A stretch of 64,000 nucleotides of DNA, from NCBI RefSeq assembly GCF_009650765.1, contig NZ_CP045740.1:7416001-7480000 (forward strand). The letters run 5' to 3'. Below the pieces are notes generated by a model, which did no database searches, was not told the origin of the DNA, and saw only the letters and a program-made list of their open reading frames with translations. A program made the position numbers and the translations under genes. The stretch comes from Streptomyces sp. SUK 48 (lineage in GTDB: Bacteria > Actinomycetota > Actinomycetes > Streptomycetales > Streptomycetaceae). Shown one piece after another: positions 20,121-28,920 of this stretch (position 1 is the stretch's first letter; the number at the start of each line of letters is the position of its first letter).

Positions 20121-21197
20121 ATGACGACGGACAGGCCCGCCACGCGGCAGCGGGAGCGGCCGGAAGAGCCGGAACGGCCGGAGCGGCCGCAGGGATCGGA
20201 CCAGCCCGGACGGGCGGAGCGGCCGGAGCGGCCGGATCCGGTCACCGGTGTGGACATGAGCGTCGACGGCGTGGAGGTGCGGCCGGTCGCCGGCCATATC
20301 GGCGCCGAGATCACCGGCGTCGACCTCGCCGCCCCCCTCGACGACGCGGTGGCCGGCCTGATCCGGCGGGCCGTGCAGCGCTGGAAGGTGGTGTTCTTCC
20401 GGGACCAGCGCCTGGACCACGCCGGCCATGTCGCCTTCGCCCGCCGCTTCGGCGAACCCGTCGTCCTCGGCCGCCGCGGCGGCGCCTCGCCCCCGGACTT
20501 CCCCGAGGTGGAGACCACGGCCGACCGGCTGGAACTGGGCGGCCGCTACGGCATGGACCACGAGGAGTGGCTCGCCCGCCGCCGCCCCCACCTGCTGCGC
20601 GGCTGGCACTGCGACCACGGCGCCCGCGTCGACCCGCCCGCCGCGACCATCCTGCGCGCCGAGTCCGTCCCGTCCTACGGCGGCGACACCACCTGGGCCA
20701 ACCTGGCCGCCGCCTACGCGGGCCTGTCCGCGCCCGTGCGCGCCTTCGTGGACGGGCTGCGCGCCGAGCACCGGCTCGGCGTCGGCTATCAGCCGCGCCC
20801 CGGGGACGACGCCTATCTGCGCCACCTCCTGGATCACCAGGTGGCCTCCGAGCACCCCCTGGTCCGGGTGCACCCGGAGACCGGGGAGCGGGTGCTGTTC
20901 GTCAACGGCTACTACGTCGAGCAGATCACCGGTGTCTCCCGCCCGGAGAGCGCCGCCCTGCTCCAGATGCTCCTCGACCAGGCGGTCCGCCCCGAGTACA
21001 CGGTCCGCTTCCGCTGGGCGCCCGGCAGCGTCGCCTTCTGGGACAACCGGGCCACCATCCATCTGGCCCCCAGCGACCACACCCAGGTCGGCGCGCCCCG
21101 GATCATGCACCGGGTGATGCTGCACGGCGAGGTGCCGGTCGGCGTGGACGGCAGGCCCTCCGCACCGCTCACGGGCACCGAGGCGGGCCGCTGGTAG
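20121..21197 (+). CDS. TauD/TfdA-family Fe(II)/2-oxoglutarate dioxygenase
   Basis: 358 residues. A Pro/Glu/Arg-rich N-terminal extension of about 45 residues (repeats of ERPERP) precedes the domain at VRPVAGHIGAEITGVDL. Iron ligands: HxD in LRGWHCDHGARVDPP and a distal His in NRATIHLAP. The 2-oxoglutarate-binding Arg is in RIMHRVMLHG. VVFFRDQRLDH and FGEPVV are typical TauD core strands. The substrate is unknown: a sulfonate, a phenoxy acid or a secondary-metabolite intermediate are the family possibilities. The ATG at 20121 has GGAG 7 nt upstream. Convergent with a flavin-dependent oxidoreductase. Confidence 0.93.
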   Translation: MTTDRPATRQRERPEEPERPERPQGSDQPGRAERPERPDPVTGVDMSVDGVEVRPVAGHIGAEITGVDLAAPLDDAVAGLIRRAVQRWKVVFFRDQRLDHAGHVAFARRFGEPVVLGRRGGASPPDFPEVETTADRLELGGRYGMDHEEWLARRRPHLLRGWHCDHGARVDPPAATILRAESVPSYGGDTTWANLAAAYAGLSAPVRAFVDGLRAEHRLGVGYQPRPGDDAYLRHLLDHQVASEHPLVRVHPETGERVLFVNGYYVEQITGVSRPESAALLQMLLDQAVRPEYTVRFRWAPGSVAFWDNRATIHLAPSDHTQVGAPRIMHRVMLHGEVPVGVDGRPSAPLTGTEAGRW

Positions 21198-21213
21198 CGC
21201 GCCGGTAGGACGG

Positions 21214-22245
21214 TCAGACCGCGGGGCGCCAGCCGAGCGCGGGACCGAGCTTCGTCGCCATGTCGGTGAGGATCTGCGCGTAGTCCTCGGGCGCGAAGGT
21301 GAACGGCAGCGCGAAGGCCACCTCGTCCACCTCCCGGAACGCCGGGTCCGCCCGCAGCCGCTCGGCCAGTTCCGCCGAGGTGCCGACCAGGTCCGGCGCG
21401 AACAGCAGCCGCGCCGGGCCCTGCGGGGCGGTGGTGCGCGGCAGCCGCTTGGCCGCGAACTCGGCGTACCGGGCGCGCTGTTCGGCCGTCGCCGAGTCGG
21501 TGGGTATCACCACCAGGCCCTGCGACACCCGGGCCGCCGCGCCGTCGGGATGGTGCGCCCGGAACTCCCGGATGAGGGAGCGCTGTACGCCCGCGAAGTC
21601 GTACGGCTCCTCGCCCGGGCCCGCCGCCTTGACCACGCTGCTGGTCAGGAAGTTCATCCCGTGCTCGCCCGCCCAGCGCGCGGAGCCGAGGCTGCCGCCG
21701 CCGTACCACAGCCGCCCGCCGAGCCCGGGGGAGTGCGGCTGCACCACATCGCTGAACACCTCGAAGCCACGGGCCCCGCTGAAGTCGGTGGCGGGCTTGC
21801 CGCGCACGAGGTCCAGGAGCCGCCGCACCCGCTCGTACCCGAAGTCCTCGAGGTCGCCGGTGTCCGGGTACAGGGCGTCTTTCACCTGGTCGTAGTGCAT
21901 CGGCGGGCCCACGCTGAGCCCCGGGTTCAGCCGGCCGCCGGACAGCAGGTCGACGGTGGCCAGGTCCTCGGCGAGACGCAGCGGGTTCTCCCAGCCGAGC
22001 GGTATGACCGCGGTGCCCAGTTCGATGCGGCGGGTGCGCTGGGAGGCGGCGGCGAGGACGGCGACCGGGGACGAGATGCCGTACTGGAGATGGCGGTGGC
22101 GGACCCAGGCGCTGTCGAAGCCGAGCCGCTCGCCCAGCTCGATGATCTCCAGCGTGGACTCGTGCCCCCGCGCCGGGTCCGCCGGGTCGAACAGGCCGAT
22201 GGTGAGGAAGCCCAGCTTGCGCAGGGGGCGTGGGGTGGACGGCAC
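21214..22245 (-). CDS. LLM-class flavin-dependent oxidoreductase
   Basis: 343 residues; luciferase-like monooxygenase fold using FMN or F420. It begins with the typical strand LGFLTIGLFDPADPARG, then GFDSAWVRHRHLQYGISSPV, LGTAVIPLGWENPLRLAEDL (cofactor site) and LWYGGGSLGSARWAGEHGMN. The ending EVAFALPFTFAPEDYAQIL is usual. The GTG at 22245 has GGAGG 5 nt upstream; a longer reading upstream has no ribosome site. Neighbour of the TauD dioxygenase on the opposite strand; the two could act on one sulfonate-type substrate, but this is only a suggestion. Confidence 0.92.
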   Translation of the reverse strand: MPSTPRPLRKLGFLTIGLFDPADPARGHESTLEIIELGERLGFDSAWVRHRHLQYGISSPVAVLAAASQRTRRIELGTAVIPLGWENPLRLAEDLATVDLLSGGRLNPGLSVGPPMHYDQVKDALYPDTGDLEDFGYERVRRLLDLVRGKPATDFSGARGFEVFSDVVQPHSPGLGGRLWYGGGSLGSARWAGEHGMNFLTSSVVKAAGPGEEPYDFAGVQRSLIREFRAHHPDGAAARVSQGLVVIPTDSATAEQRARYAEFAAKRLPRTTAPQGPARLLFAPDLVGTSAELAERLRADPAFREVDEVAFALPFTFAPEDYAQILTDMATKLGPALGWRPAV

Positions 22246-22355
22246 GGGGTCCTCCAGCGGTCGTACTCCGGTTCCGTGTCGAGTGTGGCAGCCGAGTGTG
22301 ACAACTGTGTGATCGGATTTCGGCACGGGGCCCGGACCGTCCGGCGGGGTTCCTC

Positions 22356-22390
22356 GAAGGGGTCACTCCAGGGGGAAGGGGTCACTCCAG
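22356..22390. repeat. 16-bp direct repeat duplicating the 3' end of the phosphoesterase gene
   Basis: GAAGGGGTCACTCCAG occurs at 22356-22371 and again at 22375-22390. The second copy covers the last codons and stop of the metallophosphoesterase gene, so the gene end with its stop has been tandemly duplicated. Confidence 0.75.
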
Positions 22391-23890
22391 AGGGATGACG
22401 AACTCGTCCTCGACCGGCGGGTCCACCTCCTGCGGGCGGTTGCCGGTCGCGGCGAAGCACCGGACGCGGAGCTCCCCCGCGCCGACGTCCAGGCGCAGGA
22501 AGGACTTGAAGAAGGGCGGGGTGTAGGTGACGGAGGACGGCGAGAACAGCTGGGTGTACGTCTTGCGCACCGGCAGCCGGACCCGTGAGGTGCGGTCGGG
22601 GCGGCCGCCCGCGCCCAGCAGGCTCGCGACCAGGCGGGTGCGCCGGGTGACGCGGGTGTCCGGCCCGGGGGCGCGGCCGGGTTCGATGCCGAGGCGCTCG
22701 GCGATCACGGCCGTGGCCTCCGACTCGCTGAGCCCGAGACCGGGAAGGCACAGCCGGCGGGCGTAGAGGTGGCTGTAGAACGCGAGCGAGTCGCCGCGCA
22801 GCGGATAGCAGCGGAAGTCGCGTTCGGTGACCCCGCCGACCGACACCCGCGGGATGGTGTGGGTGGCGTGCATGAACGCCCCGCCGCCGCCCGAGACGAC
22901 GTACTGGATGGTGCGCCCGTCCACGTTCACCGGATAGCGCTGGTAGTTGTGGATGTCGCCGCCGATCGCGGCCACGTAGTGGTGCTCCGGGTCCCGGACG
23001 ATGTCGTCCACGGTGCCGCCGCCGTCGATGGGGCAGGGGTGGTGCTCGCCGTCGACGTACAGCGGTGACCCGGTGACCAGGATCTTCGGGCGCGGGCCCG
23101 CGGACACCTCGCGCAGCCAGGCGCCCTGTTCGGCGTCGAGGGTGCCCAGCAGCCCGGTGTCGATACCGATCAGACGCACCGGACCGGCGTCCAACGCCCA
23201 GTAGGGGCCCGGCTGTTCGGCCTGCTGTCCGGGCGCCGACCGCAACGTCCGTGCCTCGTCCAGGTGTTGCCCGTCCGTCGGGCGCGGCCGGTGCCACAGC
23301 AGCGCCCGCCACCAGGCGCGGCCGAGCGGGCGGGGCCGGGGCGCCGGGCCGAGCGGCGGGGTGTCGGCGCAGAAGACCCGCATGAAGGCGCCGAGGTCCT
23401 CGTACCAGTCGTGGTTGCCGGGTATCGCGTAGATCGGCGCCGGGTAGTCCCGGTAGGGCCGGAAGAACTTGTTCCGGTAGTCGTCGGCGCTGCCCACCGG
23501 GTAGATGACATCGCTCGTGATCACCGCGAACTCGGTGCCCCGGCCGGTCTTCAGGAACCCTGGTACGGCGGCGTACTGGGAATCGCCGCCCTCGCCGGTG
23601 TCGCCGATGACCATGAAGGAGAACCGGTCCGGTACCTCCCGCCGGAACACCTTGTCGGCGGGCACCCCGGCCGCCTGCCGCCGGGCCACCCACCGGCCGC
23701 GGGTACGGCCGGTGGGGTCGCCGAACCAGGAGGCCAGCACGCCGTTGCGGGCCGCCCACAGCGTCGCGGGATTCAGCCAGGACACCTTCCGGACGTGGGG
23801 CGGCATCAACTGCTTGTAGGCACCCGGCTCGGCCGAGCCCCAGCCGGCGCCCTGTGCGGTATCACGTGAGGATTCAGACACGCGAAGCAC
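22382..23890 (-). CDS. Calcineurin-like metallophosphoesterase
   Basis: About 502 residues, cytosolic. Metal motifs in order: FMVIGDTGEGGDS (first Asp), VITSDVIYPVG (Asp and Tyr; Ser replaces the usual Gly of GDxxY), YAIPGNHDWYEDLG (GNHD), VTGSPLYVDGEHH and AAIGGDIHNYQRY (GGHxH-type position as GGDIHNY). The last differs from the usual GHxH, so the metal set may be altered. A long C-terminal region (about 370-500) is extra to the domain. The start is uncertain among GTG codons at 23890 and 23881; neither has a strong ribosome site. Substrate unknown. Confidence 0.88.
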   Translation of the reverse strand: MLRVSESSRDTAQGAGWGSAEPGAYKQLMPPHVRKVSWLNPATLWAARNGVLASWFGDPTGRTRGRWVARRQAAGVPADKVFRREVPDRFSFMVIGDTGEGGDSQYAAVPGFLKTGRGTEFAVITSDVIYPVGSADDYRNKFFRPYRDYPAPIYAIPGNHDWYEDLGAFMRVFCADTPPLGPAPRPRPLGRAWWRALLWHRPRPTDGQHLDEARTLRSAPGQQAEQPGPYWALDAGPVRLIGIDTGLLGTLDAEQGAWLREVSAGPRPKILVTGSPLYVDGEHHPCPIDGGGTVDDIVRDPEHHYVAAIGGDIHNYQRYPVNVDGRTIQYVVSGGGGAFMHATHTIPRVSVGGVTERDFRCYPLRGDSLAFYSHLYARRLCLPGLGLSESEATAVIAERLGIEPGRAPGPDTRVTRRTRLVASLLGAGGRPDRTSRVRLPVRKTYTQLFSPSSVTYTPPFFKSFLRLDVGAGELRVRCFAATGNRPQEVDPPVEDEFVIPLE

Positions 23891-24084
23891 CGTAACAACG
23901 CCCCTACCAGCACCGGGAGGCCGGGGCTGGGGTCAACGCCGCACGTCGGCAGGCCCGTTCGGGCGGCCACGGACCCCTCGTCGAGCCGTGCGAGGCCCCG
24001 CTTCCCCTCCCCACCGGCGCGAGGGCGGAGGCGGACGCCCGGTCCGGGTGGACGGCGAGCAGGGCAGCCCCGCCTCCCACCCGA

Positions 24085-24118
24085 GCCGCCTCCCTACCCG
24101 TGCCGCCTCCCTACCCGG
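24085..24118. repeat. Tandem 17-bp repeat in the intergenic region
   Basis: GCCGCCTCCCTACCCGT at 24085-24101 is followed directly by a copy at 24102-24118 with the last base changed. A more diverged third unit lies at 24067-24084. The surrounding 23891-24156 has no gene. Confidence 0.7.
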
Positions 24119-24156
24119 GCCGCGGCGCGCTCCGGCGGGCGCGCAGGTGCCGGGTC

Positions 24157-25137
24157 TCAGCCGGGCAGTCCGGTCAGCCAGTCGATGAGCAGGCGGTTCG
24201 TCTCCTCGGGGCGTTCCTGCTGGATCCAGTGGCCGCAGTCGTCGAGCAGCTCCGAGCAGACCAGGCCGGGCAGGGTGACCGGGAACGCCTCGATGGCGCC
24301 GGCCAGCCAGGACAGGGTGACGTCCTGGGCGCCGGCGAGGAACAGCGACGGCTGGGTGAGGGGAGCGCCGTCATGGGCGGCGAGATCCGTCCAGTCGCGG
24401 TCCATGTTCCGGTAGCGGTTGAGCGGCCCGGTCAGCCCGGTCCGCTCGAACTCGCCCGCGTAGAACTCGAGTCCGCTCTCGTCGAGCCAGCCGGGCGGCG
24501 GCCCGGCGGGGCACCGGTCGCGCAGGGTGCCCCCGGGGCTGACGAGGTACGGGGCGGGCTCGCCGGGTCCGGGCATGGTCCCGGCGGACAGGGCCCGGTA
24601 GAAGTCCGCGAGCCAGCCGCGTACATCGGGCTCGATCTCGGCCTCGGCGCGGCCCGGCTCCTGGAAGTAGGAGATGTAGAACTCGCCCTGGTCACCGCCC
24701 ATCCGGGCGAAGAGCTCGGTGGGCCGGGGCCCGCCACGCGGGGTGTACGGCACGCTGAGCATGCCCACCGCCCGGAACACCTCGGGCCGCAGCAGACCCG
24801 AGGTCGAGGCGATGGGGGAGCCCCAGTCGTGGCCGACGACCACCGCCGACTCCTCGCCGAGCGCGTGCACCACCGCGACGTTGTCCGCCACGAGTTCGGT
24901 CAGCCGGTACGCGTCCACCGCGGCAGGCTTGGAGGACCGGCCGTAGCCGCGCACATCGATGGCCACCGCCCGGAACCCGGCCGCCGCGAGGGCCGGCAGC
25001 TGATGGCGCCAGGAGTACCAGGACTCCGGGAAGCCGTGCACCAGCAGCACCAGCGGCCCGCTGCCCTGCTCCACGAGATGGATCCGCCCGGTCTCGGTGG
25101 ACACCAGGCGGTGCGTCGGTTCGGTGGCGTGTGTCAT
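24157..25137 (-). CDS. Alpha/beta hydrolase, epoxide-hydrolase-like
   Basis: 326 residues. Oxyanion motif LVHGFPESWYSWRHQ, nucleophile elbow VVGHDWGSPIAS (Asp nucleophile, as in epoxide hydrolases and haloalkane dehalogenases), cap domain with EFYISYFQEPGRAEAE, acid in LFLAGAQDVTLSW and catalytic His in DDCGHWIQQERPEETN. This set matches soluble epoxide hydrolases. The ATG at 25137 has GGGAGG 4 nt upstream; an in-frame ATG 12 nt before it would overlap that site. No pathway partner is adjacent. Confidence 0.92.
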   Translation of the reverse strand: MTHATEPTHRLVSTETGRIHLVEQGSGPLVLLVHGFPESWYSWRHQLPALAAAGFRAVAIDVRGYGRSSKPAAVDAYRLTELVADNVAVVHALGEESAVVVGHDWGSPIASTSGLLRPEVFRAVGMLSVPYTPRGGPRPTELFARMGGDQGEFYISYFQEPGRAEAEIEPDVRGWLADFYRALSAGTMPGPGEPAPYLVSPGGTLRDRCPAGPPPGWLDESGLEFYAGEFERTGLTGPLNRYRNMDRDWTDLAAHDGAPLTQPSLFLAGAQDVTLSWLAGAIEAFPVTLPGLVCSELLDDCGHWIQQERPEETNRLLIDWLTGLPG

Positions 25138-25150
25138 GAGCCCTCCCATG

Positions 25151-25222
25151 GGCTGTCGGGTGAACCCGGGCCGTCGAACGAACCCGCTGTCGGGTGAGCC
25201 CGGGCTGTCGGGTGAAGGGGAT
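25151..25222. repeat. Three imperfect direct repeats between two minus-strand genes
   Basis: Units resembling GGCTGTCGGGTGAACCCGGG start at about 25151, 25186 and 25206; the third is shortened and changed at its end. They fill most of the 86-nt gap between the serine hydrolase and epoxide hydrolase genes. Origin by slippage is likely. Confidence 0.6.
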
Positions 25223-25223
25223 T

Positions 25224-26132
25224 TCAGGCCGTCTCGCGGTGCAACGAGGCGACGGCGTGCGCGGTCGCGGCGCCGATCGCGGCATTGATCGCGGCCTCGT
25301 CCGCGCCCGTCCGCGACCGGGTGAAGACGGCGGCGGCGTACCGGCGGCCGTCCGGATACGAGACGACGCCCACCTCGTTGCGTACGATCCCGGCGAGCCC
25401 GCCGCTCTTGGCCGCCACCCGCACGGGCGTCCGGAACCCGCTCGCGATCCGGTGCCGGGTGAGCCGGCGGGCCATGACGGCCCGCACGCGTGCGCAGGCT
25501 TCGGCCGGCCCCGCCTGCCCGCTCCACAGGAGCCGCAGCAGCCGCACCATGTCGCGCGCCGTCGTACGGGTGCCCGCGCCGGGGGCCAGCGCGCGCGTCG
25601 CCGGCAACTTCTCGTCGGCGGCCGCCGATTCTGCCGCTGAGGCCCCTTCTGACCAGGCGACGAGGTCCGCCCAGCCCGCGCGGCCGAGGTCCTGGCCGAT
25701 GGAGTCGAGCAGGGTGCGCACATCGGACCGGACGACCGTGTTCCGCAGCCCGAGCCGCGCGGCCGTCGCGTTCAGGGTGCCGACCCCGAGCCGGTTCATC
25801 AGCGCGTCGGTGCACGGGTTGTCGCTGATGGTCAGCATCAGCACGACCATGTCCCGCCAGGACAGCGCGACATCGTCCTCCAGCAGCGACAGCCCGACCG
25901 GACCCGGTGTGCGCCCGGCGGCGCCCAGCACCACCCGCTCCCGCGGATCCAGCCGGCCCTCGGCGAACCAGGTCTCCGCCACCGGCGCGACCAGCACCTT
26001 CATCACCGACGCGGGTACCACGAGTTGATCGGCGCCCAGCCCGAATTCCCGCTCTTCGTCCAGAGGTTGGACGAGCAGCGTGCCCGTGCACCCCGCCCGC
26101 TCGAAGATCGCCCGTACCTGGTCCTCCGTCAT
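25224..26132 (-). CDS. Class A beta-lactamase-like serine hydrolase (no signal peptide)
   Basis: 302 residues. Penicillin-recognising motifs: Ser42 and Lys45 in VPASVMKV (SxxK), TISDNPCTDALM (SDN) and RVAAKSGGLAG (KSG, in place of KTG). A Glu at the class A ExxLN position is not evident, so hydrolysis of beta-lactams is doubtful. The first visible residues (MTEDQVRAIFERAG) are not a signal peptide, so it appears cytosolic, unlike true secreted beta-lactamases. The ATG at 26132 has GGGAAG about 9 nt upstream. Divergent from the M4 protease. Confidence 0.88.
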   Translation of the reverse strand: MTEDQVRAIFERAGCTGTLLVQPLDEEREFGLGADQLVVPASVMKVLVAPVAETWFAEGRLDPRERVVLGAAGRTPGPVGLSLLEDDVALSWRDMVVLMLTISDNPCTDALMNRLGVGTLNATAARLGLRNTVVRSDVRTLLDSIGQDLGRAGWADLVAWSEGASAAESAAADEKLPATRALAPGAGTRTTARDMVRLLRLLWSGQAGPAEACARVRAVMARRLTRHRIASGFRTPVRVAAKSGGLAGIVRNEVGVVSYPDGRRYAAAVFTRSRTGADEAAINAAIGAATAHAVASLHRETA

Positions 26133-26422
26133 GAAGACGATCTTCCCAGGCCCGGCTCCTCCGTCACAGGCGCCCCAACAGTTGTTTCGTGAACGTGAAT
26201 TGGCCACTGGGGAAGTACACAGCGACGTCATAGGGAAAACCCTCGATTGGTCCCCGTGCTGGTGACATGGACGGTTCAAGACTGTCATTCTCCCAGCGCA
26301 CGCTGATCCCCCACGAGCGCACCACGGATCACGGTCCCGCACAGCACCGCCCACCGGACAGCAGACCCGGCTGTCCGGTCCCTCACCGGCCGCGACCCGG
26401 CGGCCTCCGCAGAGGAGTAAGA

Positions 26423-28855
26423 GTGAGACCCCACAGACCCCTTTCTCACGGACGCCTTCCCCAGGGACGTCTCTCCAAGCGGGCCACGGTCGGAGCCGCG
26501 CTGCTCTCCACCGCGGCCCTCTTCGCCGTCGGCATGCAGGCCGGCCCGGCGACCGCCGCGCCCGCCGCGCACCACCTCAGCCCCCTGCGCGTCGGCGCCC
26601 TGGAGGCCAAGCTCAGCCCGGCCCAGCACAAGGCCCTGATCCGGAGCGCCCAGGACAAGACGTCCGACACCGCCCGCACCCTCGGCCTCGGCGCCAAGGA
26701 GAAGCTGGTCGTCAAGGACGTCACCAAGGACGCCGACGGCACGCTGCACACCCGCTACGAGCGGACCTACGACGGTCTGCCCGTCCTCGGCGGCGACCTC
26801 ATCGTGCACACCCCGCCCGCCTCGCTGGCGGCCGGCACCGTGAGCGCCACGTACAACAACAAGAACAAGATCCAGGTCGCCTCGACCACGGCGACCTACA
26901 CCAAGGCCGCGGCCGAGGGCAAGGCGCTGAAGGCCGCCAAGGCCCTGGACGCCGAGAAGCCCGCCGCGGACAGCGCCCGCAAGGTGATCTGGGCCGGCAG
27001 CGGCACCCCGAAGCTTGCCTGGGAGACCGTGATCGGCGGCTTCCAGGACGACGGCACGCCGAGCAAGCTGCACGTCATCACCGATGCCGCCACCGGCAAG
27101 GAGCTGTACCGGTACCAGGGCATCGAGACCGGCGTCGGCAACACGCACTACAGCGGCCAGGTCTCGCTGACGACGACCCAGTCGGGCTCGTCGTACACCC
27201 TGACCGACAACACGCGCGGCGGTCACAAGACGTACAACCTGAACCACGGCTCCTCCGGCACCGGCACCCTGTTCTCGCAGAGCAGCGACACCTGGGGCGA
27301 CGGCACCAACTCCAACGCCGCCACGGCCGGCGCGGACGCCGCCTACGGCGCGCAGGAGACCTGGGACTTCTACAAGAACACGTTCGGGCGCAGCGGCATC
27401 AAGAACGACGGTGTCGGCGCCTACTCCCGGACGCACTACGGCAACTCGTACGTGAACGCGTTCTGGGACGACAGCTGCTTCTGCATGACGTACGGCGACG
27501 GCTCCGGGAACAACGACCCGCTGACCGCGCTCGACGTCGCCGGCCACGAGATGAGCCACGGTGTCACCTCCAACACCGCCGGTCTCGATTACTCGGGCGA
27601 GTCGGGCGGCCTGAACGAGGCGACCTCCGACATCTTCGGCACGGGCGTGGAGTTCTACGCGAACAACAGCTCGGACCCCGGTGACTACCTCATCGGCGAG
27701 AAGATCAACATCAACGGCGACGGCACCCCGCTGCGCTACATGGACAAGCCGAGCAAGGACGGCGGTTCGGCGGACAGCTGGTACTCGGGTGTCGGCAACC
27801 TCGACGTGCACTACTCCTCGGGTCCGGCGAACCACATGTTCTACCTGCTCTCCGAGGGCAGCGGCACCAAGGTCATCAACGGGGTGACCTACAACAGCCC
27901 GACCTCCGACGGTGTCGCCGTCGCCGGCATCGGCCGGGACGCCGCCCTCCAGATCTGGTACAAGGCGCTGACGTCGTACATGACGTCCAGCACCAACTAC
28001 GCCGCCGCCCGCACCGCGGCGCTCAACGCGGCCGGCGCACTCTACGGCACCAACTCCGCGCAGTACGCGGGCGTCGGCAACGCCTTCGCGGGCATCAACG
28101 TCGGCAGCCACATCACCCCGCCGAGCAGCGGCGTGACGGTCACCAACCCGGGCAGCCAGTCCTCCACCGTGGGCACGGCGGTCAGCCTCCAGGTCCAGGC
28201 GAGCAGCACCAACAGCGGCGCCCTGACCTACAGCGCCGCCGGCCTGCCGACCGGTCTGTCGATCAACAGCTCCACCGGTGTGATCTCCGGTACGCCGTCC
28301 GCGGCCGGCAGCTACAGCACCACCGTCACGGTGAAGGACTCCACCGGCGCGACCGGTACCGCCACCTTCTCCTGGACCGTCAGCACCAGCGGGGGCGGCG
28401 GTTGCTCCTCGACCCAGCTGCTGGCCAACCCGGGCTTCGAGTCGGGCAACACCGGCTGGACCGCGAGCAGCGGCGTCATCACCACGGACAGCGGCCAGGC
28501 GGCCCACGGCGGCTCGTACAAGGCGTGGATGGACGGCTACGGCACCTCGCACACCGACACCGTGTCCCAGTCGGTGACGATCCCCGCGGGCTGCAAGGCG
28601 ACCCTCTCCTTCTACCTGCACGTGGACACCGCGGAGACCAGCACCAGCACCGCGTACGACAAGCTGACGGTCACCGCCGGTTCGACCACCCTGGCCTCGT
28701 ACTCGAACCTGAACAAGGCGACGGGCTACGTCCAGAAGACCTTCGACCTGTCCTCGCTGGCGGGCCAGACGGTCACCCTGAAGTTCAACGGCGTGGAGGA
28801 CTCCTCGCTCCAGACCAGCTTCGTCGTGGACGACACGTCCCTGACCACCAGCTGA
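26423..28855 (+). CDS. Secreted M4-family metalloprotease (thermolysin-like) with C-terminal Ig-like and jelly-roll domains
   Basis: 810 residues. Signal peptide (about 1-47, RATVGAALLSTAALFAVGMQ), then FTP and PepSY propeptide (about 50-235). The M4 catalytic domain has zinc motif His375-Glu376-His379 (GHEMSHGVT) and third ligand Glu399 (GGLNEATSD). After about 565 there is a putative Ig-like domain (NPGSQSSTVGTAVSLQVQA, then GVISGTPSAAGSYS). A Cys-bearing jelly-roll module with LLANPGFESGNTGWTASSG ends the chain. The extra domains suggest substrate or wall binding. The GTG at 26423 is chosen for GAGGAG 5 nt upstream. A very strong hairpin follows. Confidence 0.96.
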   Translation: MRPHRPLSHGRLPQGRLSKRATVGAALLSTAALFAVGMQAGPATAAPAAHHLSPLRVGALEAKLSPAQHKALIRSAQDKTSDTARTLGLGAKEKLVVKDVTKDADGTLHTRYERTYDGLPVLGGDLIVHTPPASLAAGTVSATYNNKNKIQVASTTATYTKAAAEGKALKAAKALDAEKPAADSARKVIWAGSGTPKLAWETVIGGFQDDGTPSKLHVITDAATGKELYRYQGIETGVGNTHYSGQVSLTTTQSGSSYTLTDNTRGGHKTYNLNHGSSGTGTLFSQSSDTWGDGTNSNAATAGADAAYGAQETWDFYKNTFGRSGIKNDGVGAYSRTHYGNSYVNAFWDDSCFCMTYGDGSGNNDPLTALDVAGHEMSHGVTSNTAGLDYSGESGGLNEATSDIFGTGVEFYANNSSDPGDYLIGEKININGDGTPLRYMDKPSKDGGSADSWYSGVGNLDVHYSSGPANHMFYLLSEGSGTKVINGVTYNSPTSDGVAVAGIGRDAALQIWYKALTSYMTSSTNYAAARTAALNAAGALYGTNSAQYAGVGNAFAGINVGSHITPPSSGVTVTNPGSQSSTVGTAVSLQVQASSTNSGALTYSAAGLPTGLSINSSTGVISGTPSAAGSYSTTVTVKDSTGATGTATFSWTVSTSGGGGCSSTQLLANPGFESGNTGWTASSGVITTDSGQAAHGGSYKAWMDGYGTSHTDTVSQSVTIPAGCKATLSFYLHVDTAETSTSTAYDKLTVTAGSTTLASYSNLNKATGYVQKTFDLSSLAGQTVTLKFNGVEDSSLQTSFVVDDTSLTTS

Positions 28856-28875
28856 TCAACCGCACCGCCTGAACA

Positions 28876-28913
28876 CGAGGGTCCCGCTCCCCGGCCGGGG
28901 AGCGGGACCCTCG
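28876..28913. terminator. Perfect 38-nt bidirectional terminator between the M4 protease and GH64 genes
   Basis: Two 19-nt arms (28876-28894 and 28895-28913) are exactly complementary with no spacer. They lie in the 65-nt gap between convergent genes, 21 nt after the protease stop and 8 nt after the glucanase stop. Confidence 0.9.
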
Positions 28914-28920
28914 CACGTGG

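Noticed and set aside
20121..22245. A sulfonate-utilisation operon (TauD plus flavin monooxygenase)
   Set aside because: The two genes converge instead of forming an operon, and no ABC transporter or NADPH-flavin reductase is nearby.
25224..26132. A true antibiotic-resistance beta-lactamase
   Set aside because: SxxK, SDN and KSG motifs are present, but there is no signal peptide and no clear class A general-base Glu, so only the broad serine-hydrolase label is supported.
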